From Elmis aenea (Eukaryota; Arthropoda; Insecta; Coleoptera; Elmidae): DNA of 64,000 bases. Shown here one piece after another: positions 1 to 10,223 of the stretch. Made by a program: the position numbers and the translations under genes. The notes beneath the pieces are model-generated. The model did not search any database, was not told where the DNA came from, and saw nothing but the letters and a program-made list of their open reading frames with translations. Numbering within the stretch: position 1 is the stretch's first letter; the number at the start of each line of letters is the position of its first letter. Location of the stretch: the NCBI GenBank assembly GCA_947652605.1, contig OX393578.1:3348001-3412000 (forward strand), read 5' to 3'.

Positions 1-700
1 AATTTTTTTGGTACATTATACACGGTCTAAGAAAAAAATGGGATGTTGGAAACTATAAGAGATCGAAGAATGGTTAAAGTGACAAATACGTGTATTTAAT
101 TAGCTTACCAAGAATGCGCGAGAAGTACGTGACAGGAAGTATTAAAATAATAATTTGATAACCTAATGGTTATTGTAGGTCTTCCTACAATTTTGAAATT
201 AAATTAATGTCTTTCAGAATGCACCATAACGTTGTAAACTATGTGACGGCATTGAAACCCACTCAATCGATCACAAAATGATAAGAAGCTCAAGTCGGAT
301 TCTTCTTTATTCGAGAAATCGGTGCTCTTACAAAAATAAATGCTCTGCCATTTGAAGTCATCGTATAATTCATCAAACAGTTTTCGTTGCATCAACTTTT
401 TGTGAAACAAAACTGCTCTCTGTCAAGCGAATTAGGATTGTTTGATTTTGAAATTGAACTAGTTGGAAACGCGAAAGGAAACTGTTTGATTTAACAGTTG
501 AATCGGAATTGTTAGATTCAATTTGCAAAATGTATTTACAAAGAAAACTTGTCTATTATCGAACTCGGTTCAAGTGGAATATTGAACTAGCTTTGACAAT
601 TTTTAATGAGACGTCTAAAACGAAAAACAATTTAAATAAATAAGAATGATAAATTGTTGTATTATTTACGTGATTTATTAATTAATATGTTTTCATTTCA
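1..700. other. AT-rich intergenic stretch, nothing recognised
   Basis: No open frame here resembles a known protein, and no repeat shared with the rest of the window was noticed. The short minus-strand frame near 204-410 has no recognisable domain. Confidence 0.5.
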
Positions 701-2041
701 AAGGACTGGGGGGTATCTGTTATATTACCGATATTTAAGACTGGCGATAGTAAAACATGCGAAAACTATAGAGGCATATCTCTATTTAGTGAAGTAGAAA
801 AATTTTATGAAACAATTTTAGAGGATAGATTAAGGAAACATTTCGAAAGAAATTTGGAAGAGGCGCAATGTGGCTTTAGATCATGTAGAAGCACGCAGGA
901 TCTAATTTTTACGAAAAGACACAAGTGAAAAAACAATGGAACATTCAAAAATGGTGTACTTGTGCTTTAACGATCTATGTAAAGCCTTCGATTGAGTGCC
1001 AAGGGAAAAGATCTGGAAGATTTTGAAACAAAGTATAGTGGGAGAAGAATTATTAAACGCTGTATAAGAGTTGTAAAAATTATGTGCGAACCCCTAACAG
1101 CAGTTCCCAGGAATTTATAACAACAGTGGGAGTAAGACAATGAGGCACATTAAGTCCCCTGCTCTTTATAATTCTTACGGATAAAGTAATTAAAGAATGT
1201 AAGCAAAACACAAAGAAAACCCACTGGGGTCGGAATAAACTAAAACCAATATCCTTAACAGAATTAGTCTTTGCAGATGATGTGGTGCTATTTATTAAAA
1301 GCGAAAAGGACTTGCAATTTAATCTAGTATGGTCAGATACATTAAGTAGATATAATATGAATATTAATATAAAGACAAAGGCTGTGGTTATAGCGAAAAA
1401 TCATGAACCAGTTACAATTATGCTAGACCAAAAAAACATAGAGCAGGTAGCGAATTGTAACTATTTAAGCACAATAATTGCAGAGAATGGTAAATTGGAG
1501 GAAGATCTGAATAACAGAATAGCGGCAGCGACGAAATTTTACTACGCTACTAATCAATGTTTGATAAGTAAGAAGGAGATATCAAAAAAAACGAAGACGC
1601 GAGTTTTTAATGCAGTGTACGTACCCATTCTCACGTACAGTTCAAAAACTTGGACACTAACGCAAAAACAAAGAATACAGGTACAGGAAATGAGATTTCT
1701 GAGAAGAATAGAGGGATATAGGCTGGTCGATAAAATCAGAAACGAAACACTCCGAAATAACCTAGGAGTAGCAGATATTAAGAAAAAGATGGCTTGGACA
1801 ACTACAACGCATGCCAGAAAGTAGATACGCGAAAATAGGATGGAAAATGAAGATGGAGGGAAAAAGAAATAGAGGAAGACCCAGAATAAAATGGGAAAAA
1901 GAAGTGAGGCAGAGAGTAGAAGAAAAAGGAGTCAGCTGGAGAGATGTGCCACAATTAACTAACGATAGGCGGGAGTGGAGAAACAACACAGAAATAGAAA
2001 AGCATACCTCGACACCGAAAGGTACAAGAGGAACCGATTAA
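701..2041 (+). mobile_element. Decayed non-LTR retrotransposon (LINE), reverse transcriptase part
   Basis: Translation of the + strand gives reverse-transcriptase landmarks in the right order but across frames and stops. They are a ILPIFKTGD / YRGISL block near 710-790, CGFRSCRSTQD near 870-900, an AFD motif followed at once by a stop near 985, GTLSPLLFIIL near 1145-1175, and the catalytic FADD block near 1270-1285. A long open part (about 1282-1824) then carries the post-RT region with YLSTII and TYSSKTWTL, followed after a frameshift by the GRPRIKW...GVSWRDVPQL tail (about 1870-1970). This order is typical of LINE ORF2 proteins annotated as endonuclease-reverse transcriptase in insects. The endonuclease domain is absent, so the copy is 5'-truncated and dead. 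Related tail fragments occur at 8640-8918, 9530-9655 and 45430-45740. The clade is not settled. Confidence 0.85.
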
Positions 2042-3339
2042 GAAGAGGTTTTCAATTCATTTTGGACCAATTTATATAACAGACTACCAAGTTCGTAATA
2101 ATTACCTGTGAAGTTGCAATAATAACACATTAAGGTAACAGAACATGGGTTTATTGCAAGCAAATAAGTAATAAATCAATCCACTTTAACAGATAAAAAT
2201 ATTTCCATAAATTGATCAAAACATATGGTAGGTTAATGTTCAGTAAACCCATAGATAATAAATCGAAGCAAACAAAAACATTTGAAATAAATTATTCGTC
2301 TAAACAAAAAGATAAGTGAAATTTTACAATTATTGGGTTGACCAGAATATTCTTTGGTTTTTTTTATTTACAAAAGCACTCTTCACGGATTTCTCAAGAA
2401 ATTTTAATAACTTTCTCGAGATATGAGAAGTCTAAAGAACACGAAAATCTCAAGAATCCCGAATTTTGAGCAACTTGGCGTACGAGTTGAACAAAATCAA
2501 TTTAAGTACTTTAATATTTAAATGCCAAAAAGGTTATAAAGTCAACTCCAAAACGGATTTAAACTCTTTTTGCGTTAATATTTAACGTTGAGCTGTGACA
2601 CGCTTGTCCGTTGCGAGGTTGCGACACACACACAAAGGGAAGCATTTTGTGTTGGCCCTTTTTTATACATCGCAATGATCTCGACTCTGCACGTATAATA
2701 GAGGATAAAGAAGCGAAGTAATAAAACTTTTAAAGAAGTAATGCGTTGAACGGTTGAACTAACTTCTAATATTATTAAGACGTACATTTTTGCTCTCTCA
2801 TTAAAATTTCACGTTGTCCCAAGATGCCGATGCACTACAACTAACTCGCTTGATATTTGTCCAACAGGGTCGGTTGAATTAGTGAAGAGCTCTAGTTTTT
2901 TACGTGACGTCTGAATTTTTCATTTAGAACAAAATTGAACCGCATTTTTAAGCTGAACGAAATGTTCTTTTATTTGGATCATTATGAAGAAGCAGTCGAC
3001 GAAATAACAGAAGATAAAATAATCTAACTGAAGGAATAATTTAAGAATGGAAAGGGGATTTATATGTACCTATAATAGAGTGAAATGAATAAATTTTAAT
3101 AATATACTGGGTGTATGCTACAACATTAAGAACATGAGGACCTCGTAAAAAGAAGAGGAAGAATTAATAAATAAACAAAGAACACTATTCTACGTGCCCA
3201 GTTCCTGAAAAACTTTTATTTGTAGTTTTGTATAAAACTTTGTTTTTGCACACTGCACAAACTTAAATTTTGGGGTATAGATGAGGCATAGATGAGGTAA
3301 TTAAATAAGTAAAACAAAAAATGAGACCGTTTCACCTAG
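2042..3339. other. AT-rich intergenic stretch, nothing recognised
   Basis: No coding potential or shared repeat could be supported. Short frames on both strands lack domains. Confidence 0.45.
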
Positions 3340-4170
3340 GCAACTGGAAAATGGAAAATGGAAAAAATAAACATAACTGAGCTAATGTTCGCAGACGACA
3401 TGGTCTTAGTCGCGGAAACAGAAAAGAATCTGCAACATAATCTAGAAACTCTAAACCAGGAATTAAAAAAAATTAAGATGAAAATAAATACCGAAAAAAC
3501 TAAAACTATGATCGTTACAACAGAGAACAAGGGCATAACATCACTTTAAATGGGCTTAGGTTGGAACGGGTAGAAAGCTTTAAATATTTAGGAAATATCA
3601 TAGAGAAAAATGGAAGAATGGACAAGGAAATAAGCGAAAGGATAGGAAATATGGGAAGAATATTTAAACAGTTTAAGAACAACATTTTTTTGGGAATAGA
3701 GAAGTCCCAAAATGAACAAAAGTGGAAGTGGTCAAAAAGGTAGTAACTCTGGCACTTTTATACAGAAGTGAAACGTGGACACTCACAAATAAAAATAGTA
3801 GCCGAGTGAATGCAGCAGAAATGGGATTTTTAAGGAAAATCCAAGGAAAAACAAAAAAAGAGAGAATAAGAAACGAAACATATAGAGAACAATACAGATA
3901 CAATCAATAATTGATTGAAACAAAAATACAAGAAAGACAGCTGGGACGACTGGGTCACATTTATAGGATGAAAGAAGAAAGGTTAACCAGAAAAGCCTAT
4001 GAAGCCAGATCACAGGGAAAAAACAAAAGAAGTAGACCGAGAATAACCTGGCAAGACGAAGTTAAAAAGCCTGAACGGATAGAAACATCAAATGGAAGAA
4101 CATAAAAAATCAAGCACGAGACAGAAAAACATGAAAAAAAGTCAGCACAACACAATTCAACAGTCCTAAA
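3340..4170 (+). mobile_element. Decayed LINE, 3' half of reverse transcriptase ORF
   Basis: Three overlapping + frames carry successive parts of one LINE protein. The first is the FADDMVLVAE catalytic block with KINTEKTKTM (about 3385-3515). The second is ESFKYLGNIIEKNGRMDKEI (about 3570-3640). The third is LYRSETWTLTNK...AAEMGFLRKI and the LGRLGHIYRM / RPRITWQDEV tail (about 3755-4070). At least three frameshifts and stops separate them. The order matches the post-catalytic part of the element at 701-2041, but the sequence differs enough to be another subfamily or a much older copy. No poly(A) tail was assigned. Confidence 0.8.
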
Positions 4171-5341
4171 CCTAACAGTAGAATGACTTACGACTAAATA
4201 AATATATAGTTATAGTTATAATTGTTATAGCTTGCTTAATGTTTAGGATGTGACAGTTAACATTTTTCATAAAGATTTTTTTAAGTGCGCTGTTAATCAG
4301 TTTTTTCAGGTCGCTTGTATACTTGTAGACGTATTAGTTTCACAACAATAAATAATAAGTTTTTAATTTTTATTGAATGATAGACAACTCTACATATACG
4401 TATGATTCCAACAAGACGGCGCCCCATCTTATGATTGTAATACGTCTTAAAACATCACGAAATATACAGGTGTCGAATAGTCAGCGCCTTTGTTTAATAT
4501 GTCACCTGCATAGTTTATTTAAATATACGGAAAAACTATTACAAAATTATGTACCTTAGGTCGATTATGGAAATGGGTTACTTAAAACGAGTAGGAGACA
4601 AAATCTAGTAAGTTTCTTTACCTGCAACAAAACACATATATTAATATTAAGTAACATTGGTTTTACTACAAAAAAAAAAACAATTTTTATCACCGGCTCT
4701 AGGGACTTTTATTGTGAACCTCATATCGTTAAAAATGATTGTGAGAAATAAAAAGATTATCATTATTATACATCCGTTTTGCATTTTGGAGAATACGTTA
4801 AACTTATACAGAGTCTGTATGTCCTGCATAGTCCTTCACTCAATCATTTTACGTTAATACAAACAATACAAGTGTCCTTTATGTGGTATTTCGTAAAACA
4901 AAGGGTATTAAATAGCAGGTCCTGTTTGATTAATTATTTTTAATTAATTAATAGCGCGGCATCAAATTACCAACATTGTTCTAATGTTATTGGTATTTAT
5001 ATTAACAAAAGGACTTAGTATGCGCTAATTTTCGTTGAAATGGTTCATTAATTAATACATTGCCATGTGCAGTTCCAGAAAAAATTATGTTTTAGATTCA
5101 TAGGCAATTTTCAATAACTTGGCTTAGTTGTATAGTAATTCAATCAATATCCGTCTTTATTTCGGGGTTGGTTTTAATTTAAAATTTCCTGTCACAGTAT
5201 GATGTGATTCCCCAAGGAGCATAAGCGGAAAGCAATTCACTTTATTGATCCAGGTTTTCTGAAAACGTTGCAAGCGGTTGTTTTTATATTGCTTTGTTGT
5301 TTAATACCAAATTGTGTGTTACATATTTTGATGATATTATG
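4171..5341. other. AT-rich intergenic stretch, nothing recognised
   Basis: Only short frames of low complexity; a run of ten or so A residues near 4670 is the only notable element. Confidence 0.45.
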
Positions 5342-6010
5342 GCATGGTGTAACGGGTCAAAAACGCAAAATGGCACAGGCTGCGGAATATGGGGAGCAGC
5401 ACAATTGAGACAAGGTACATCTGTAAGCCTTGGACAGTGTGCAACCATATTTTAAGCCGAGGTGTACGCTATGCACTTATGTGCAGAAACACTATAAGAA
5501 AGAGATTTTAATAATAAAAGAATCTTCATAGTGTCCGTGTCCGACAGCCAAGCAGCGTTAAAAGCTCTTGGCTTGTAGGAAGTGAACTCGGGACTTGTTC
5601 TGCATTGCAACCGGGCATTTAACGTGCTAGGAGGCACGAATAATGTTACTGGTTGGTGTTCAGGGCACATTAATAACCCACGGAACGAGAAGGCAAATCG
5701 CCTAGCCAAAACTGGCAGCGAGACCATGTGCAGATTTGTATATATTCATCAAATTACTCCCTTCCTACGATCTTAGATAAAATCAAAACGGCGCGTAAAA
5801 CATTTTTGAAATTGAGAGGGCATGTTAAGCTAATGTATCTCAAGATGTGGTAAAAATTTCAGAAAAATAAAATAACAAGTTTGAGCGTTTCTCGCATAAC
5901 CATGAACCTTTCTTCGGGGACCAGAACCCGCAGTTGGTACATCCTATGGAACAATCAAGCGGTGTCTTAATGACATATTAATACAAGGACAAAAGGCTCA
6001 TTTGACGTGA
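5342..6010 (+). mobile_element. RNase H domain relic of a LINE
   Basis: The + strand reads as an RNase H1-like domain of the kind attached to LINE ORF2. It shows NGSKTQNGTGCGIWG (about 5355-5400), an AEVYAMHLCAETL block interrupted by a stop just before it (about 5455-5495), DSQAALKALGL (about 5543-5575), and a GHI-NPRNEKANRLAK block (about 5665-5710). In the usual YTDGS motif the catalytic Asp is replaced (WCNGS here), so the domain is inactive. About 5880-6010 repeats sequence found again at 7150-7245, so the two regions derive from one family. Confidence 0.75.
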
Positions 6011-6783
6011 AATGAGCCTCTTCGCTGAAGATATTTTACGTGAATCCTATGGCTCCTCGAATAAGCTTGATTTAGGCCTCGAATCTGGAACGCATAAGTA
6101 ACAAAAACGTCGCTCTTAGTTTCCCATTTATTTCTTTTCGAAATTTTGAAATCTTTCTCACGTAAAAGCAATGCAGAGCTAACTCTTAACTTAAAACTTT
6201 TGAACTCCTAACTGGGTTAGGCATATAGTAGCATTTTATTGAATTTCGCAAGTTCTCGAATTGCCTTTGTTAAACTCTTAAAAGGTGAACACGACTGACC
6301 ATGTAATATTTATCTGTCTACGCAATGTAGGGATGACCTCTGGGCAAGGTATCGTCCGAAAATTGCCGGCGGTCACTAAGGTGCCACAGGAAATATTGCT
6401 GTCGTAAAGCATAGCATAAGTATGCCTAAGCTTAGCTGTTTTACGAGATGTTCCACCGGAATAATAAACGTTTTATTTTATATAAGGACGCGTTGACATA
6501 AAGTTTGTGTTACATTTATCATTTTGCGAATGATTATTTAAGTCTTATAAAGTGAATAACATCATTATTGTAGATATTCAACGACGCTCTTATAAAAATA
6601 TCGTCTGTGTATACAGAGTGGGCCAAAAGTCACTTTACCATTTAAATTAAATCACTTTTTTCGCTTCTCCCAAAACAATACTCTCAAATTCTTCAGTCCT
6701 ACATCTCTGAGAGTCACTTCAGAATAAATAGGTATCAAATATAAAAAAATGTACAGGCTAATCCCTCTCTGTCCCTACATAAT

Positions 6784-7045
6784 AAACTTTTGGTTTACAA
6801 GCAAATTTTAAAGCCTGTATGGACATATGGGATACAGCTATGGGGGTGCATCAAACAGAGTAATATTCAGATCATCCAAAGATTCCAGAACAAAACACCA
6901 AGGAACATCGCTGATGCACCTTGGTATTGCAGAAATAGTGACATACATCGGAATCTCAACATGCACACTGTGACCGACACAATTAAGAAGTTTGCCAAGA
7001 TATCGCCAAATGTTAAGAAAGTTTGTGCTTCCCTCTGTTTATAAG
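6784..7045 (+). mobile_element. Jockey-like LINE fragment (post-RT region)
   Basis: The frame reads YKQILKPVWTYGIQLWGC followed by IIQRFQNK and an APWYCRN block, nearly the same protein segment as in the better-preserved LINE at 46930-47120. It is a short, broken piece inside the TIR-bounded composite. Confidence 0.85.
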
Positions 7046-7074
7046 CCACGAACTCTTGCTGAGCTAAAGGACAA

Positions 7075-7600
7075 TATTTGTATGGTGCCCAGGACACACT
7101 AATGTACCAGGGAACGAGAAGGCAGATCGCCTAGCCAAAATTGGCAGCGAGACACCTTTCTTCGGACCAGAATCCGCAGTTGGTATATCCTATGGAACAG
7201 CCAAGCGGTGTCTTAATGACATATTAATACAAGAGCAAAACGCTCATTGGAAAAAAGTTGCAGGACAAGCCCATTCTAAGGCTAACAATGGTCTCTAAAG
7301 AAAAGACAGAAGAAATGCTCAGGATGAGCAGAGCAGCTACAGGACACTGTGGGCTAAACAAACACTTCTACATAATAGGGCTCTCAGAAACCGATATATG
7401 CAGAGGATGTGGTGAAGAAGAAGAAACTCCTTTTCGCGTAATATGCCAGGGTAAAGGTTTCACACCCTATCGGCTTAGCGATGGAAAAAGCCAACCAAGA
7501 AGATTTAAGAAAAACACCCTTAAAGAAAATCCTGGAGTTTTTCAAAAACACAGGACTTCTTTAAAGGGGCTATCACCAGAGGGTACAATAGACCAATAAA
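7075..7600 (+). mobile_element. RNase H end and C-terminal part of a LINE ORF2
   Basis: Fragments read as WCPGHTNVPGNEKADRLAK (about 7080-7140), then GPESAVGIS and CLNDILIQEQ (about 7160-7245). A frame at 7258-7599 follows with GHCGLNKHFYIIGLSETDICRGCGEEEETP, the zinc-knuckle-like C-terminal region of RNase H-bearing LINEs. Frames shift between pieces. The same family is represented at 5342-6010. Confidence 0.75.
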
Positions 7601-7894
7601 TCGCAGTACAGGAACCCGAAAGAGGACTTCCTCCGCGGAAAAAAAAGGGACTATATTCGCCAGGAAATTCGAATGATAAACAGAGTCAATTTGCAGGCAG
7701 TTATATGGAGAGTGCTATAGAAAGTTCGCCTTTGTGAAGAGGAAAACGGGGGTCATTTAAAAGATCTTTCATGTCTATGCCAAAAAAATCTCCAAGATGT
7801 GTACATTAATATTTAAAAAAGCAAATTATAAGATAGTTAAGAGTACAAACGTTATTAAATTTTTAATTGGTAAAGTGACCTTTGGCCCACCCTG

Positions 7895-8639
7895 TATTTG
7901 CAATAAAAACTGATAATTAAGTTTTCAAAAGCTTATCTGTTCTAGCTTTAAATACATAATGAAGTAATCATGAGCAGCGTACGAAATTCGTTACAGAGCT
8001 CTATAATTGTTATTTCAGAGTGTTTATATAGGAGTAATTTCAGTACCAGCCTTAATTTAGCTACTAATTACTCTACATCAAATATTGTGATAAACATAAC
8101 CCGCCGTTATTACTCCCGTATCATGCCATTAATGGATTATCAACTATTCCTAATTTTGCGCGGTTTTATAAACATCTGCAGGCTATAAAACGCTTCTTCC
8201 CCATGCAGCATGTTGGCTTTATTTAGCAGTGATTTTAATTGATCTAACACATAATCACCCATTAAGCTCAAATTTAACGTAGTATTCCCTTTACGCCGAT
8301 CTATACAGCTTAGCGAACGCAATAAGTTGCAAGGTACAGTTAAATGGGCCACTTTAATCAAAAATATGACGTGTATGAATTATTTACAACTACAACATTT
8401 TATATTATTTCATGAATAGTTAATATCAAGTTGTAATTTAGTGAACCGCGTATTTCCCTGGGGCAAAACGGATAAATTTGTTTTTAACATTGCATAGCAT
8501 GTTCTGTAATGCAACAACACAACTTTTAACATGAATTTTTTTGTTGTAACTTATGTTTATTTGGAAGATCGGCAAATTTCGTATATATATATATATATTT
8601 ATATTTGCTATTAGCCCTTTGGCTTAAAAGGTTGCACGG
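7895..8639. other. AT-rich stretch with a short (TA)n run
   Basis: Nothing coding is supported. A TATATA microsatellite lies at about 8581-8600. Confidence 0.45.
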
Positions 8640-8918
8640 ACCTGATGTACCTAGACTAATTAATAAGATAAAAGACGCAAAGAAGAAGATGGAGACAAAC
8701 CAGTTAAGATGACTTGGACATCTACTATGGATGCCCAAAGGCAGGTACCTACGCAAAAATGGGATGGAAAACTAAGTTTGAGGGAATCACAAGTAGAGGA
8801 AGGCCAAGAAAAAAAAACGGGAAAACGAAGAGCGACATAGACTAGAAGAGAAAAGAGTCAGTTGGAGACATGTAATGCAGTTACCCAATCTTAGACAAAG
8901 ATGGAGTAAGAACTAGGA
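8640..8918 (+). mobile_element. LINE 3' tail fragment
   Basis: The + strand reads RLINKIKDAKKK, then LGHLLWMPK and a GRPRKK-type block followed by EEKRVSW-like residues. This is the C-terminal tail seen at 1870-1970. The last 130 bp of this fragment reappear inverted at about 9530-9655, forming the outer part of a palindrome. Confidence 0.7.
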
Positions 8919-8924
8919 AAAATT

Positions 8925-9120
8925 CTTCGCCCACAATTCTTCGCCCACAATTCTTCGCCTCCACAATTCTTCGCCCACAATTCTTCGCCCACAATCCTTC
9001 GCCCACAATTCTTCGCCAACCCAATTTTTCGCTGCCACAATTCTTCGCCGCCACAATTTTTTGCCGCATACAAGCATATCACAAATTTTATTTGTAAATG
9101 TAATTGTTTTTATTTATAGC
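8925..9120 (-). repeat. Minisatellite arm, left half of palindrome (14-bp unit)
   Basis: About ten imperfect copies of a CAATTCTTCGCCCA-type 14-bp unit (8928-9065) are followed by a unique AT-rich module (9066-9180) ending in sequence shared with 20765-20800. The reverse complement of this arm matches 9305-9525, 20765-20978 and 35354-35560. Frames through it encode only repeat peptides and are not genes. Confidence 0.9.
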
Positions 9121-9269
9121 GTAATTTCTACAGATTATTTTACATTAGCCTAAAGTTGTTTCTTGTATATTAATACTTCTTCTTTTAATATTGTTTAAAA
9201 ATTGCTACATAAATAGCTTATGTTGTGATTTTTAATCTTGTTTATGTTATTATCTTATGTAAAATTAAA

Positions 9270-9313
9270 TTAACCTAACCTCGCTTGACCTGACCCGACC
9301 TAACCTAACCTAG
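9270..9313. repeat. Degenerate telomere-like (CCTAA)n block
   Basis: About eight consecutive 5-bp units of the ACCTA / ACCTG / ACCCG type, equivalent to TTAGG-like repeats on the other strand. TTAGG is the usual insect telomere unit and TCAGG is known from some beetles. It sits in the spacer between the two inverted minisatellite arms. Confidence 0.6.
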
Positions 9314-9528
9314 TGTAAAATAATCTGTAAAAATTACGTTATAAATAAAAACAATCACATTTACAAACAGAATTTGTGATATGCTTGTATGCGACGAAAA
9401 ATTGTGGCGGCAAAGAATTGTGGCCGCGAAGAATTGTGGAGGCGAAGAATTGTGGACGAAGAATTGTGGGCAAAGAATTGTGGACGAAGAATTGTGGGCG
9501 AAGCATGTTCCTCGACCCATTTTTCCTA
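9305..9528 (+). repeat. Minisatellite arm, right half of palindrome
   Basis: Starts with TGTAAAATAATCTGTAAAAA (about 9314), then the AT-rich module, then about eight GAAGAATTGTGGGC-type units, and ends in a GTTCCTCGACCCA sequence that closely matches the end of the solo copies at 20978 and 35560. It is the inverse of 8925-9120. Confidence 0.9.
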
Positions 9529-9529
9529 G

Positions 9530-9655
9530 TTCTTACTCCATCTTTGTTATCATTGGCTAACTGTGACCCATCTCTCCAACTGACTCCTTTCTCTTCTAGT
9601 CTATGTCTCTCTTCGTTTTCCTGTTTTTTTTTCTTGGCCTTCCTCTGTGTTCCGA
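9530..9655 (-). mobile_element. LINE 3' tail fragment (inverted copy)
   Basis: The minus strand reads RHRLEEKGVSWRDGSQLAND followed by KDGVRTRKN, the same tail as on the + strand at 8790-8918. On the + side at 9670-9706 lies a piece matching the 3' end of the element at 2015-2045 in the opposite orientation, so an inversion breakpoint falls near 9655. Confidence 0.75.
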
Positions 9656-9706
9656 ACACGAAGAAAAATACCACCAAAAGGTACAAGAGGAACCGATTAA
9701 GAAAAA

Positions 9707-10002
9707 AGAAACCCAAAACCATGTAATCTCGCCCATTACTATTTTTCAAATTCAATCACTTTTTAAACATCTTGTAGCAACATATTTTGTTGAGCTTATT
9801 AACAGATAAAAAAATTTAATGACAGTACATTGAGCATAAGTAATTAAATCAATAAGTTAGTTACCTTCGTTCTAACAGTGGAAACCGAAGCAGGAAACAT
9901 TTCGTTATGCTAAATTCTTCTTGTAATCTCGCAGGCGCGTTGTGTTGATGGGCAAATTGGTTCACACATCATAGTGTGCCGATTGGGGGGCTATCGATCG
10001 AT
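9707..10002. other. Upstream region of the dynein gene, no gene
   Basis: No frame with recognisable content. It probably contains the promoter; I could not fix a transcription start or a TATA box. Confidence 0.4.
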
Positions 10003-10034
10003 GTTGCTAGGCGTTTATTATTAGTAAATAAACA
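10003..10034 (+). promoter_or_regulatory. Candidate RFX X-box half-site plus forkhead site upstream of dynein
   Basis: GTTGCTAGGCGTTT at 10003-10016 has a good left half of an RFX X-box (GTTGCT) with a two-base spacer, but a poor right half (GGCGTT instead of GGCAAC). GTAAATAAACA at 10024-10034 contains a perfect ATAAACA forkhead core. Both lie 40-71 bp before the ATG. In Drosophila, axonemal dynein genes of chordotonal neurons are activated by Rfx with the forkhead factor Fd3F; vertebrates use RFX with FOXJ1. The pairing is seen in the sequence; the function is inferred. Confidence 0.45.
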
Positions 10035-10073
10035 CGTCAAATACCGATATTTTACAAGACTTTGCAAAGTAAA

Positions 10074-10223
10074 ATGGCGGAGGAAGAAAAGAAAAAAGAG
10101 CAGAAGCCTGTTGAGACGACGACTGAAGAAGTGCTTCTGGAATTTATGTTCGATTACCTAACAAAGACCATGAAATTAAAACAAGAAAAATGGAACAAAA
10201 TGATGGCCACTGACGAGTACAGA
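10074..10223 (+). CDS. Dhc93AB: Dynein heavy chain exon 1 (start codon)
   Basis: Begins at ATG 10074 with [10 protein letters not shown], a charged N-terminus followed by an amphipathic stretch ([19 protein letters not shown]). It ends after AGA with the donor GTGAGT and is 50 codons in phase 0. No other in-frame ATG just upstream is more convincing. It is missed by ORF scans because exon 2 is 4.9 kb away. The start is inferred from composition and phase, not from homology. Confidence 0.75.

Larger units (their letters stand above)
6614..7894. mobile_element. Composite element bounded by inverted CAGAGTGGGCCAAAAGTCAC-type ends
   Basis: The left end (6614 onward) and the reverse complement of the right end (to 7894) match over about 30 bp, and both are flanked by TA (6612-6613, 7895-7896). 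The interior is LINE debris rather than a transposase, namely the 3' part of a Jockey-like reverse transcriptase and then RNase H and downstream sequence. The ends belong to the CACCCTGTA-terminated group found all over the window. Confidence 0.6.

Noticed and set aside
8925..9070. CRISPR-like array
   Set aside because: The units are 14 bp, adjacent, without unique spacers, and the genome is eukaryotic.
8881..9520. Several overlapping frames of repeating Asn-Cys-Gly or Gln-Phe-Phe-Ala type
   Set aside because: They are translations of the 14-bp minisatellite in different frames; no start context, domain or homologue.
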